A stretch of DNA of 64,000 nt from Marivirga tractuosa DSM 4126 (lineage in GTDB: Bacteria; Bacteroidota; Bacteroidia; Cytophagales; Cyclobacteriaceae): the NCBI RefSeq assembly GCF_000183425.1, contig NC_014759.1, positions 2,697,001 through 2,761,000 of the forward strand, given 5' to 3'. The notes beneath the pieces were generated by a model. That model was not told the DNA's origin. It did no database searches and saw only the letters and a list, made by a program, of their open reading frames with translations. Each line of letters opens with the position of its first letter. Position 1 is the stretch's first letter. This document shows, one piece after another, positions 55,330-63,357 of the stretch. Made by a program: the position numbers and the translations under genes.

Positions 55330-55350
55330 TAAGGTCGTTCCGCTGAAACT
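55330..55350 (-). repeat. Inverted hairpin D, right flank of the RAYT-like gene
   Basis: TAAGGTCGTTCCGCTGAAACT is an inverted, degenerate form of hairpin 2 of the 70-bp units. The flanking ~50 bp resembles that of copy E at 55594. Further inverted copies follow at 55594-55614, 55860-55879 and 55909-55929. Confidence 0.65.
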
Positions 55351-55473
55351 TAGTTTTTATGCTAATTGTAGATTCTCACCTCCATGATCTTTCCTCATTT
55401 TATGCTTACAGACAGATTGGTTAAACTAAACGAAAATCTAGAAGCATCATATGCTAATGTGTACATTACCTTT

Positions 55474-55614
55474 GCCCCATCGGGGACTGAATTATGGTAA
55501 TCAGTTGCTACAAGCTATAACGTAGCTCCGTAGGAGCGGCCTTATGATACGCAGCAGCCCATCCATTACCTTTAGATCGTGCATCTTCCTCATAAGGTCG
55601 TTCTGCTGGAACTT
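55474..55614 (+). repeat. Composite element B-E (forward unit plus inverted hairpin), ~140 bp
   Basis: A forward 70-bp unit (55474-55544: GCCCCatcGGGG, spacer with TATGGTAATCA, GCTCCGTAGGAGCG, CCTTA), then a spacer with GATCGTGCA and an inverted hairpin TAAGGTCGTTCTGCTGGAACT (55594-55614). It has the same ends as the RAYT-containing element but no gene. Confidence 0.75.
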
Positions 55615-55743
55615 AGATTATGAGCCAATTATAAAAGCAAGCAAGAAATCTCACTGCAAAGATGCTTCATCCTGTTTTACTGGCTACTAGATTAGCTAAA
55701 GCAACATTTGGTAGCATTATTTGTAAACCTGTGCCCAATCCTA

Positions 55744-55879
55744 GCCCCATCGGGGCGGACATATGGTAATCAATAGCTATATACTATAACCTAGCTCCGT
55801 AGGAGCGGCCTTATTATTAGGTAGCAGCTGAGTCTGTAAATTGATCGTGCAGTTCACAGAAGGTCGTTCCTACGGAACT
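55744..55879 (+). repeat. Composite element C-F, ~136 bp
   Basis: A forward unit (55744-55813) with GCCCCatcGGGGC, TATGGTAATCA and GCTCCGTAGGAGCGG, then a spacer with GATCGTGCA and an inverted hairpin GGTCGTTCCTACGGAACT (55860-55879). It begins 270 bp after element B and matches it through both ends. Confidence 0.75.
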
Positions 55880-55908
55880 TGGGTTCTCTTCACCTGATTC
55901 TGTTACCG

Positions 55909-55929
55909 TAAGGTCGTTCCGCTGGAACT
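55909..55929 (-). repeat. Inverted hairpin G
   Basis: TAAGGTCGTTCCGCTGGAACT, an extra inverted hairpin 30 bp after copy F and just before the Tet-like remnant. Of all inverted copies it is closest to D and E. Confidence 0.65.
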
Positions 55930-55965
55930 CAGCTTTTGTACTATTGCTAAAAAATAAAAAAAGTC

Positions 55966-56188
55966 TCACCCCATCATCCTCTCATCCGCCTTAAAAGCAC
56001 CGCGCATGTGCAAAATCCATTACGATTCATCAAGTGGTGAAACGCCTTTGTAGGGACGGATTTTTTCTTCTGTTAGTGTGGTTTTTTCATAGCCCTCCAA
56101 GCTGAGTTTTAATCTTCCTTTGCCTGAAGTGGTGGCATTGAATTGGATGGCATAATCCATGGCTTCTGCTACGGCAACTCGACCTTTC
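55966..56188 (-). pseudogene. 3'-terminal remnant of a TetQ/TetM-like gene
   Basis: A copy of the last ~73 codons of the GTPase gene at 58663-60654 (KGRVAVAEAMDYAIQF to ERMMG). About a dozen bases differ over ~220 bp; the stretch 55970-56103 has only two differences and the rest is concentrated around 56110-56145. One change turns the Gln codon after DES into TAA (near 56022), and the copy ends in its own TGA. Beyond 56188 similarity stops abruptly. Most differences in the diverged patch are synonymous, so it came from a paralogue. The remaining 210 bp to the next gene at 56400 show nothing. Confidence 0.85.
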
Positions 56189-56399
56189 ACTTAGTTCAAG
56201 TCTGTTTGTACTAATACTGGCTTACTTATTTTTGAATTTAAAACAGCACAGCCAGATGCTTGTACTTATTCTAATTTTATTGAATATAAATAAAGCGCTT
56301 AAATAATAGGGTAAAAGTTTGAGGTTTGATTTTTAATACATTAGTTTTAAATTTTACGTTAACCGTTACTATTTTTTAAAGATTAAGTTTCTCATTTAA

Positions 56400-57020
56400 A
56401 TGAAAAACCCATTCCTTACGCTATTAATTTTTGCGTTATTAATTTCTAGCCAGAATCTGCTCGCTCAAACGAATATGATTTCTTTTAAGACTTATTTTGA
56501 GTCTCCACTGGATGAACAGAAAGACTATTTTAATACCGCCACGGCTCCTACGCTAGGCTATTATTCTTTAGATTCCTACAAAAGAAAAACTTCGAAGTGG
56601 GGTGTTGAGCTAGGTTTTAGCAAGGCAGGCCCTGCTACAGACACTGTGCTGATAGACTCTGATAACAATACAGAAAAAAGAGTTTACAAGCAATTCCAAT
56701 CTATCAATCTCCAATTATCAAAAGGTGCTGACTTTGCTTTGACTTCAAGGTTCTATTTAACCTATGGATTACAGTTCACCTTCAGATATGTTACTTATGA
56801 TTACAACATAATTAAAAATAATTATGTCAATGAAGAGAGCATTTTGCAGTTCAGGGCAGGAGGAATGCCGAAAGCAGGTCTAAAGTTTAGAGTATTTAAG
56901 GAAATGTACATAGGACTAGAAGCCTTCTATTTACTTTCTATTAACAGCGCAGGAGAGTTTGGAGAAAACACATTAAATAGTTATGCGGGTATATCACCCT
57001 TACTATCAGTCAAATTTTAA
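56400..57020 (+). CDS. Secreted beta-barrel-like protein of unknown function
   Basis: A 206-residue protein with the signal peptide MKNPFLTLLIFALLISSQNLLA. The mature part has amphipathic strands typical of small outer-membrane barrels (WGVELGFSKAGPATD, ALTSRFYLTYGLQFTFRYV, GLKFRVFKEMYIGLEAFYL) and ends with an aromatic residue (LLSVKF), which fits BamA recognition. I do not recognise a family; the OMP_b-brl class is the closest guess. A 20-bp gap to the next secreted protein suggests one operon. Confidence 0.68.
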   Translation: MKNPFLTLLIFALLISSQNLLAQTNMISFKTYFESPLDEQKDYFNTATAPTLGYYSLDSYKRKTSKWGVELGFSKAGPATDTVLIDSDNNTEKRVYKQFQSINLQLSKGADFALTSRFYLTYGLQFTFRYVTYDYNIIKNNYVNEESILQFRAGGMPKAGLKFRVFKEMYIGLEAFYLLSINSAGEFGENTLNSYAGISPLLSVKF

Positions 57021-57040
57021 AATCAAATAAACAACCCCCA

Positions 57041-58447
57041 ATGCAAATGAGATATCAAAAATCCACATTACTAATACTGTTTAGCTTATTCCTTCTTTTC
57101 AAGCTGTCAGCTCAGGATGTAGAAAGAGTAAAATTAAATACAGAAGGACGACTTCTTAAAACCCTGCCTGTTGAAAATGGTGTTGCTTTCGTTACCATTA
57201 AGGGAATGAATATTAAAATCATCCGTTATGGAAATAGCTTAGATAAGGAATGGAGTAATGATTTAGATGTGGCCTATAGAGATATTCGTATCCCCCTTAT
57301 CGAGACGGTAGCATCTCCATCAGGAAAATTTCTTTATACAACTCAGGTTCATTCTAATGGCTATCATGGCAAAACACACTATATTAGTAAGTTAGACACA
57401 GAAGGAAAGCAAACGAAATTTGAAATAGAAGGTAGGGACGAACTGGGAAAAGAACTTCAAACCATATTCTGCAATGATGACTATTTTTACTATTTAGCTA
57501 CAGATAATGGTCACCAGAAACATGACAGAAAGAAAAAAGATGAAAAACTTATCCTTAATTCATTTGGTGCTGATGATTTTTCCTACTCTAGAAAAATATT
57601 AGATTTACCTCCTGTAGAAGGCGAAGAGGAAATTTTCTGGGAGTTTATCGGTCATACAAACTCAGAATTTTACGTAGCTTCTAAGAAAGTTGATTATAAG
57701 AATAATTTTTCCGAGGTAAGTATCATCACATTTGATAACACAGGTAATCGTAAAGGCAGTATTACGCTAAATGTAAATCTTGACGAGGCCTTTATTAGAC
57801 CCGCGCGGTTAGATAAAACTACTGCTCAAATTTACTCTGATCAAGCTAATTTAGATTACACTGTTAATCCTCAGAACAGAAATATATATCCAACGGAAGG
57901 TGGTTACACGGGAGTTGACTTTAAGGGTAATCACTTTTACCTATATGGTTTACTTGGTCCAGACAGATTTAGAAACATAGGAGCAAGGTTTGAAGGTGCT
58001 TACGTGATAAAGTATGATCTGAATGGGAACAAAATCTGGAAAAAAGAGCTGACTGATAATACCGAGATGATCAATAATAAGCATTTCAATAAGCACGGCA
58101 CCCCTGGTATGAGAGGCCTTTCATTTAATGTATTACCTGATGGTACAATCAATTATAGCATTAGTGTTGCACAAAGATTGTCGGCTGCTATGTTCAAATT
58201 TGTAATCAGTCCTGATGGGGCTAATGCAAAAGTGGAAAATATAGACAATATGAGAAAAAGCTCTAAATCTAAGCTTGCCTTATATTACGATGATTCCAAA
58301 AATCACGGAAAGCAGTTTATTAAAACCACTGATATAGGGAATGATGAAGAGGCCTTATTTGGGAACTTTCTCTACGATAATTTAGAGGTTCTCTATCAAA
58401 TTGGCGGTAAAGGTCTATTAATTAAAGACATTTACCTTCTTAAATAA
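57041..58447 (+). CDS. Secreted protein of unknown function
   Basis: 468 residues with the signal peptide KSTLLILFSLFLLFKLSAQ. The body alternates short strands with patterns such as GVAFVTIKGMNIKIIRYGN, GKFLYTTQVHSNGYHGKTHY and GAYVIKYDLNGNKIWKKEL, reminiscent of beta-propeller proteins (6-bladed or PQQ-like). No catalytic motif is visible. It follows the barrel-like protein and is closed by a terminator at 58454. Possibly a periplasmic or surface partner of the barrel. Met3 is an alternative start. Confidence 0.68.
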   Translation: MQMRYQKSTLLILFSLFLLFKLSAQDVERVKLNTEGRLLKTLPVENGVAFVTIKGMNIKIIRYGNSLDKEWSNDLDVAYRDIRIPLIETVASPSGKFLYTTQVHSNGYHGKTHYISKLDTEGKQTKFEIEGRDELGKELQTIFCNDDYFYYLATDNGHQKHDRKKKDEKLILNSFGADDFSYSRKILDLPPVEGEEEIFWEFIGHTNSEFYVASKKVDYKNNFSEVSIITFDNTGNRKGSITLNVNLDEAFIRPARLDKTTAQIYSDQANLDYTVNPQNRNIYPTEGGYTGVDFKGNHFYLYGLLGPDRFRNIGARFEGAYVIKYDLNGNKIWKKELTDNTEMINNKHFNKHGTPGMRGLSFNVLPDGTINYSISVAQRLSAAMFKFVISPDGANAKVENIDNMRKSSKSKLALYYDDSKNHGKQFIKTTDIGNDEEALFGNFLYDNLEVLYQIGGKGLLIKDIYLLK

Positions 58448-58453
58448 TTCTAT

Positions 58454-58487
58454 AGCCCCTACTGATGTTTTAAGTAGGGGCTTCTTT
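58454..58487 (+). terminator. Intrinsic terminator after the secreted-protein operon
   Basis: A 10-bp stem AGCCCCTACT (58454-58463) with AGTAGGGGCT (58473-58482), a 9-nt loop and TCTTTT. Confidence 0.8.
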
Positions 58488-58662
58488 TGATCAATTAATT
58501 CTAAATATTATCTAGCGAATTACAAAATTAGCTTAAGGTAGACGCCTCTACTATCCTATTGCCTTCCATTCTGGCACATGGTTCAAGGATCGGCTTTGTT
58601 CAATTAGGTAGTTCCTTATATCGGTCAGTCGGTTCCAACCGTCAGACTGAGGGTGGATTGTT

Positions 58663-60654
58663 TTAACCCATCATCCTCTCATCCGCCTTAAAAGCACCGC
58701 GCATGTGCAAAATCCATTGCGATTCATCAAGTGGTGAAACGCCTTTGTAGGGACGGATTTTTTCTTCTGTTAGTGTGGTTTTTTCATAGCCATCCAAGCT
58801 GAGTTTTAGGCGACCTTTTCCAGAGGTGGTAGCACTGAATTGGATGGCATAATCCATGGCTTCGGCTACGGCAACTCGACCTTTCAAAATGAAAAATTCT
58901 CCATCGAAAAGAGGACTTTCCAAAGTAGCTCGCATCTGGCTTAAATCGCTAGAAACCGAACCAAGATAATCCTGATGGGCTTTGATTTCAAAGGCATACA
59001 TGGGTTCCAAAAGATCAGTACCTGCATTTTCCAATCCTCGCATTATACCCATTGGGGTTGCTAATAAAAAGTCACCCGGATTCGAGTGCACATTATGCTC
59101 TTCGCCTTTGATCAAAGTAATCTTGATATCGGTTACTTCATAGCCATGCAGTCCTTGTTTCAAGGTCCACGGAATGGCGCGTTTCACTTCATTAATATAT
59201 TTTTGACTGATATCGCTAGTGCGAACTTTGTTTTCAAAGTTTACACCACTTCCCGCTTCTCCTGGTTCAATCATGAAAGTCATAATCGCCCAGCAAGGTT
59301 TCGGCATCCAGTAGCGGACAAAGCCTTCGGCTGATTGAGCAGGTGTTTCTTTGTAAATCACTTTAGGTGGAAGGAATTCTGCTTCAATTTCCCACCTTTG
59401 GCTCAGGCTGTCTTTTAAGACTTCGGTTTGAATAGGCCCCAGAATTTTGATGTGAAACTCTCTGTCTTCCTTAAACCATTTAAAATCTAAAATGGGATCT
59501 TCCAGATTAAGAATCTCTAATGCTTCTCCTAACTTTTGATAATCTTTATCTTCTACGGCTTTTACCTCCACCGCCAATACGGCATTACTGATTTTTGAAT
59601 AGGAATCCGCTAGTTTTTCATTGCCCAAAATATCTCCTGCCAAGATTATGTCAGAGGTAGTGATCAAACCGATTTCTCCCTGATTGAGCTCTGCGACTTG
59701 TTCCAATCCTCCCGCTTCGGCTTTAAATATTTGGTTGATTTTAATTTCTTTGCCCATCTCCTGGGAAGGAATGCTGTCTTTGGTTTTTAGCAAACCGCCA
59801 TAAGATTTGATATAAGCGAGTCTTCCGAGTTTATCGTGGAATTCAACCTTAAAAACCTTGGCAGCAGGATTACAAAAATAATTTTGAGGAGTAGAAATCA
59901 GCTTTTCTAACTGATCTAATAACTCATAAATCCCAAGCCCTAGTTTAGCACTTCCAAAAAGAACAGGATGAAGACTGCCGTTTTGAATATGCGGCAAGGC
60001 TTGCGCCAAAATAGTGGACATTTCGCCAATATTTCCTTCCAGGTATTTTTCCAGAAAAGCTTCATCACATTCGGCTAGGTTCTCTAGAGAGCTATCAAGA
60101 ATTGCATGATCCGTATGATTCCGGCAAGCTTCAAAAGGCATGACTTGAATTTGCTGGGAATCCGATAAATCAGGAAGGTTTAAAGCAAATAGTTTAGCGC
60201 CTAATTCTTTCTGAAAATCATTAAAAACCTGCTCTGGAAAAACACCATCTCGATCGATTTTATTAAAGAAAATGATGACGGGGAGATTACGCTCTTTCAG
60301 ATTTTCCCATAAATTTAAAGTGTGCGCCTGAACGCCTTCTTTAGCTGAAACCACTAAGATCACCGCATCTAAAATGGAAAGTGACCGATCCACTTCTGCC
60401 GCAAAATCAATATGACCAGGGGTATCGACCAACTGGAATTGCGTTTGTTTCCAGCTGAAATTTACGGAAGCTGCCTTAATGGAAATTCCTCTGCTTTTCT
60501 CCAACGCCAAGCCATCTGTGATGGCAGAACCTTTATCCACACTCCCTTGTGCTTTAGTCGCACCAGCCTGGTGCAGCAAGCACTCCGTCAATGAAGTTTT
60601 GCCCGCATCTACATGGGCTAATATTCCTATGGTTAGTTTTCGTTTTGCGGACAT
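58663..60654 (-). CDS. TetM/TetQ-family ribosomal protection GTPase
   Basis: 663 residues, an EF-G-like translational GTPase that removes tetracycline from the ribosome in proven members. G1 is AHVDAGKTS (13-21), G3 DTPGHIDF, G4 NKIDRDG and the G5-like FGSAKLGLG. The domain II region (VFKVEFHDKLGRLAYIKSY) and the EF-G IV-like C-terminus (HLPYKG-type loop is here RPYKGVSPLDESQW) follow. Length is close to Tet(Q)/Tet(M). The codon usage does not look foreign by eye, so it may be intrinsic rather than acquired; no mobile element is joined to it. The 3' end is duplicated at 55966. Substrate specificity is inferred only from the family. Confidence 0.87.
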   Translation of the reverse strand: MSAKRKLTIGILAHVDAGKTSLTECLLHQAGATKAQGSVDKGSAITDGLALEKSRGISIKAASVNFSWKQTQFQLVDTPGHIDFAAEVDRSLSILDAVILVVSAKEGVQAHTLNLWENLKERNLPVIIFFNKIDRDGVFPEQVFNDFQKELGAKLFALNLPDLSDSQQIQVMPFEACRNHTDHAILDSSLENLAECDEAFLEKYLEGNIGEMSTILAQALPHIQNGSLHPVLFGSAKLGLGIYELLDQLEKLISTPQNYFCNPAAKVFKVEFHDKLGRLAYIKSYGGLLKTKDSIPSQEMGKEIKINQIFKAEAGGLEQVAELNQGEIGLITTSDIILAGDILGNEKLADSYSKISNAVLAVEVKAVEDKDYQKLGEALEILNLEDPILDFKWFKEDREFHIKILGPIQTEVLKDSLSQRWEIEAEFLPPKVIYKETPAQSAEGFVRYWMPKPCWAIMTFMIEPGEAGSGVNFENKVRTSDISQKYINEVKRAIPWTLKQGLHGYEVTDIKITLIKGEEHNVHSNPGDFLLATPMGIMRGLENAGTDLLEPMYAFEIKAHQDYLGSVSSDLSQMRATLESPLFDGEFFILKGRVAVAEAMDYAIQFSATTSGKGRLKLSLDGYEKTTLTEEKIRPYKGVSPLDESQWILHMRGAFKADERMMG

Positions 60655-60855
60655 CCGCTTGCAAACTTATCATTTTGCTTAGAATTTATGATGGGCTTGA
60701 AGAGAATTTTGTATTGAGTCAGGAGACAGTTCTAGCAAATAAGCACTATTGGGGATGTCAGTCAACTAATCTCATATATGTAATAAGCACGAGGTACTAA
60801 GCAGCGCGATTTCCCAACTTCTCATTAAAATCCTTCAATTTAATTGATATTCCCC

Positions 60856-61059
60856 TTAGTTTTTGTTTCGTGGTGTTTTGTTCCTTCTTCCTTGGTCAAT
60901 TAATAGATAAATGGCAATAGAAAGCATCACAATTCCTATGGCAATAATATTGGATAGCATGCCGGCATGAGTATCGACACCAGTATGAGCCCAAACGCTT
61001 GCTGGCCTATTGAGGAAAATAATTAAAATAAATAAGTAGACTGGTTTGCTAAGTTTCAT
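60856..61059 (-). CDS. Small membrane protein
   Basis: 67 residues: signal-like helix (PVYLFILIIFLNRPASVWA), a short polar loop with HTGVDTHAGM, a transmembrane helix (IAIGIVMLSIAIYLLI) and a basic tail. The two His may be functional or chance. It overlaps the HXXEE-domain gene by 11 nt, so it is co-translated. No family recognised. Confidence 0.65.
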   Translation of the reverse strand: MKLSKPVYLFILIIFLNRPASVWAHTGVDTHAGMLSNIIAIGIVMLSIAIYLLIDQGRRNKTPRNKN

Positions 61060-61609
61060 TTCTTAATTTTTTAGTCTCTCTGAGGGTGATTATTAATCCA
61101 TACCATGCCGGAATGAGTGGTATGGCTGCGGTAGCTACACCTGCGGTATATTGCCATTCTCCATACAAAATGAAGGGAAATATAAAATGAGTCAGTTCAG
61201 CAATCGTCATGGCCACAAAGAAAAAGGCAAGAAAATAATAGCCAATAGCCCATTCCTTTATAATAAATATGGCACCCGATACCCACATGATAGGCGCAAA
61301 AAATGCCGCAAAAGTTAACAAACCTTCTTGAGTAACTTCTTGTCCGCTTAGCTGAGAAGCAATTTTCTCAAAACCAAAAATGTATTCTTCATACACATGA
61401 ATTATAAAAAAAATGATGGTCAGCAAGTAGGCTACAATCACTTTTGAGGTGTCAAAACGGTATTTATATCCGGTTTTCAAGTATAAAAGAAAACCTCCAG
61501 CACTTGCACCCCCAATTACTATGGGACCAATTTTTCCTGCAAAAAGATAGGTGATCAGACACAAGAAAATAATAAAGATGCCTGGACCAATTATATCTAG
61601 ATGTTTCAT
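61049..61609 (-). CDS. HXXEE domain-containing membrane protein
   Basis: A 186-residue protein with about five hydrophobic segments. The defining H-x-x-E-E motif is HVYEEY, in the third helix (near residue 76). The rest (FAAFFAPIMWVSGAIFIIKE, TAIPLIPAWYGLIITL) fits the HXXEE family of integral membrane proteins, whose function is unknown and whose motif suggests metal or haem binding. It overlaps the small membrane protein downstream and follows the DUF3179 gene by 31 bp. Confidence 0.8.
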   Translation of the reverse strand: MKHLDIIGPGIFIIFLCLITYLFAGKIGPIVIGGASAGGFLLYLKTGYKYRFDTSKVIVAYLLTIIFFIIHVYEEYIFGFEKIASQLSGQEVTQEGLLTFAAFFAPIMWVSGAIFIIKEWAIGYYFLAFFFVAMTIAELTHFIFPFILYGEWQYTAGVATAAIPLIPAWYGLIITLRETKKLRNET

Positions 61610-61640
61610 AACAACTCTAATTTATGTGTCTATTTTAGTA

Positions 61641-62810
61641 TTAACTTTTCAATCTAATGAGCTTCGATTGTTCATGAAATTTAATCCATGAAAACCAATA
61701 TTCATCTGAAATAGCAATTGGTTCCAAATCTGCTTTCAGCTCTCCAGAAATATATTTTCCTCTGATATTCCACTTTGTATTGCTGTTTGCATCCCTTAAT
61801 TCGTTACCGTCTAATCTTATTGCTAGCTTTTGAGCTTTCAAAGTATTTTTGTACGCATTTACTGTTTTTCCAGCCCCTATTAGGACAAATCCGTATTCCT
61901 TATTCTCCACTACCTTTTCTGATAATACCTCCTTCTTTAAATAAACCAACCGGTCTTTTATCGAGCTATCCGTTATTCCAATTACATGAGTACGTGCAGG
62001 GAATGTTTTATCACGGTTTTTTGAGGCCAGCCCTGGAGTAGCTTCAGAAGCCACTAACTTTTTCCAAATACCCGGAATTGGTAATTCAAAATCCTTAAAA
62101 TCTTTTTCGCTTACTTTAACGACCTGAGGCGATTCAATTGTTTGTTTAACTTCTAGCCACGAAAGAATTTGAAATGGGATCATGGTCAACTCATAAGGAT
62201 GCAGCTTACCTATTAATGATTGAAAGGTAGATTGCTGGAAGAAAGTATTAGTCCTCACATCTGCCACTATCATATTGGCATTTTTAAATGAGCCTACTTT
62301 TAATGGTCCTATTGCCGTAACATCAAAAGGGATGATGCTTCTACACATGGCACAATAGGTTAGTGCTACAATTTTATCTTCAAAATGGTCATTGATGATG
62401 TGGTGGTGAATGACATAATCTAAGGGGTAGCACTTCGTAATGCCCTCATATTCAATCACGGCCATTTCCATTTGGTCATCAAGAGGTAGTTGATTAGGAT
62501 CTTTCGCCATTGCTGGAAAAAACACAGCAGGAAATGCTTTCTCCTGATGCATTTTATAAGTTAAAACCAAGGCAAGTCCTGTGATCAATAAGGGGGCAAT
62601 GACCCATAATGGCATTTCATTACTTTGGTAAAAAATTACGCCTGTCCATACTAATAGCCCTATAAAAATGAACCAATTGAGGGGCTTTCGTAAAAAATAA
62701 TGGTAGTACAACCAACTTAAAGGAAAAGCTTCTACTAAAGCCATGTAAATGGCAGCAGTTCCAATTAATAATGATGCAATAGCCAATCCATAAAAAAATA
62801 CTAATTCCAT
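61641..62810 (-). CDS. DUF3179 domain-containing membrane protein
   Basis: 389 residues. The first ~90 residues hold three hydrophobic segments. The DUF3179 domain follows, starting at VIEYEGITKCYPLDYVIHHH and including DKIVALTYCAMCRSIIPFDV (near 155), in which CxxC and nearby His suggest a metal or redox site, and the matching THVIGI and KLIRLKS ends. The function of DUF3179 is unknown. It is the first gene of a three-gene operon of membrane proteins. Confidence 0.85.
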   Translation of the reverse strand: MELVFFYGLAIASLLIGTAAIYMALVEAFPLSWLYYHYFLRKPLNWFIFIGLLVWTGVIFYQSNEMPLWVIAPLLITGLALVLTYKMHQEKAFPAVFFPAMAKDPNQLPLDDQMEMAVIEYEGITKCYPLDYVIHHHIINDHFEDKIVALTYCAMCRSIIPFDVTAIGPLKVGSFKNANMIVADVRTNTFFQQSTFQSLIGKLHPYELTMIPFQILSWLEVKQTIESPQVVKVSEKDFKDFELPIPGIWKKLVASEATPGLASKNRDKTFPARTHVIGITDSSIKDRLVYLKKEVLSEKVVENKEYGFVLIGAGKTVNAYKNTLKAQKLAIRLDGNELRDANSNTKWNIRGKYISGELKADLEPIAISDEYWFSWIKFHEQSKLIRLKS

Positions 62811-63039
62811 AAGCTTACTATTTTCGGCTCAAACCCAACTATTGGATTAGCACCGCATCTAAAAGTGGGCGTTTCCTTGAATGAAAATGTCCGATGCTCT
62901 ACTAAATTTATTAAAAAATAGGGACTTCTGGAAGTGCTATCTGAAATCTATTTTCTTGGGAATGTGGTGTAAGTGATGATCTTTCAGCTAGTTACCTGAT
63001 CATGAGATGGGAACAGAGCAATTTTTCAAGTATAAACAG
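62811..63039. other. Intergenic region upstream of the DUF3179 gene
   Basis: Left part of a 547-bp non-coding interval. Apart from the promoter expected for the DUF3179 gene I see nothing. The right part holds the inverted-repeat element (63040) and the riboswitch (63222). Confidence 0.4.
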
Positions 63040-63147
63040 TCCAAGCGTACGCTTGAACTAGATGGTTTCACTTTTATACAGCACAGGCGGACGCTTGCGC
63101 TAGGGCGGTCCAGCCAAACTACCATCTGGTTCAGGCATCCGCTTGGA
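63040..63147. repeat. 108-bp element with ~27-bp terminal inverted repeats
   Basis: The left arm 63040-63066 and right arm 63121-63147 are inverted copies with about five mismatches. The left arm includes the perfect palindrome CAAGCGTACGCTTG. A third related piece, CAGGCGGACGCTTGCGCTAG, lies between them (63084-63103). No ORF. It could be a MITE or a dispersed palindromic repeat. Confidence 0.65.
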
Positions 63148-63221
63148 TCATTACCCTATACCTAAGGGATAAATTTTAAATGCATTGCGTAAGTATCTAA
63201 TTATCCTTAGCTTCGTCTTAT

Positions 63222-63303
63222 ATTTTAAATGGGGTGCCAACTGAAGGGCTGAGATTATACCCAAATAACCTGATCTAGGTAATGCTAGCGTAGGAATTGT
63301 GAA
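63222..63303 (+). promoter_or_regulatory. TPP riboswitch (THI box)
   Basis: GGGGTGCC (63231) ... GGCTGAGA (63247) ... ACCC ... AACCTGATCTAGGTAATGCT, AGCGTAGGAA (to 63296) reproduces the conserved core of the thiamine pyrophosphate aptamer in order and spacing. Binding of TPP should lower expression of the downstream gene. The aptamer ends about 60 nt before the methyltransferase start, and the expression platform must lie in that stretch. Confidence 0.92.
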
Positions 63304-63357
63304 AACCAATCGAACTTCATCTTCCCCTGCATCCCTAGATCTTAAATTCTTAGATCG

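Noticed and set aside
54712..55929. CRISPR array
   Set aside because: Repeats are palindromic, imperfect, of two orientations and about 265-270 bp apart; no uniform short spacers and no cas genes.
58580..58650. Nested inverted repeat around GGTTCCAACC as a terminator for the Tet-like gene
   Set aside because: The stem is interrupted by a bulge and no T tract follows on either strand.
58663..60654. Tet-like gene as recently acquired resistance on a mobile element
   Set aside because: No conjugative transposon, integrase or composition shift is visible around it, so an intrinsic gene is as likely.
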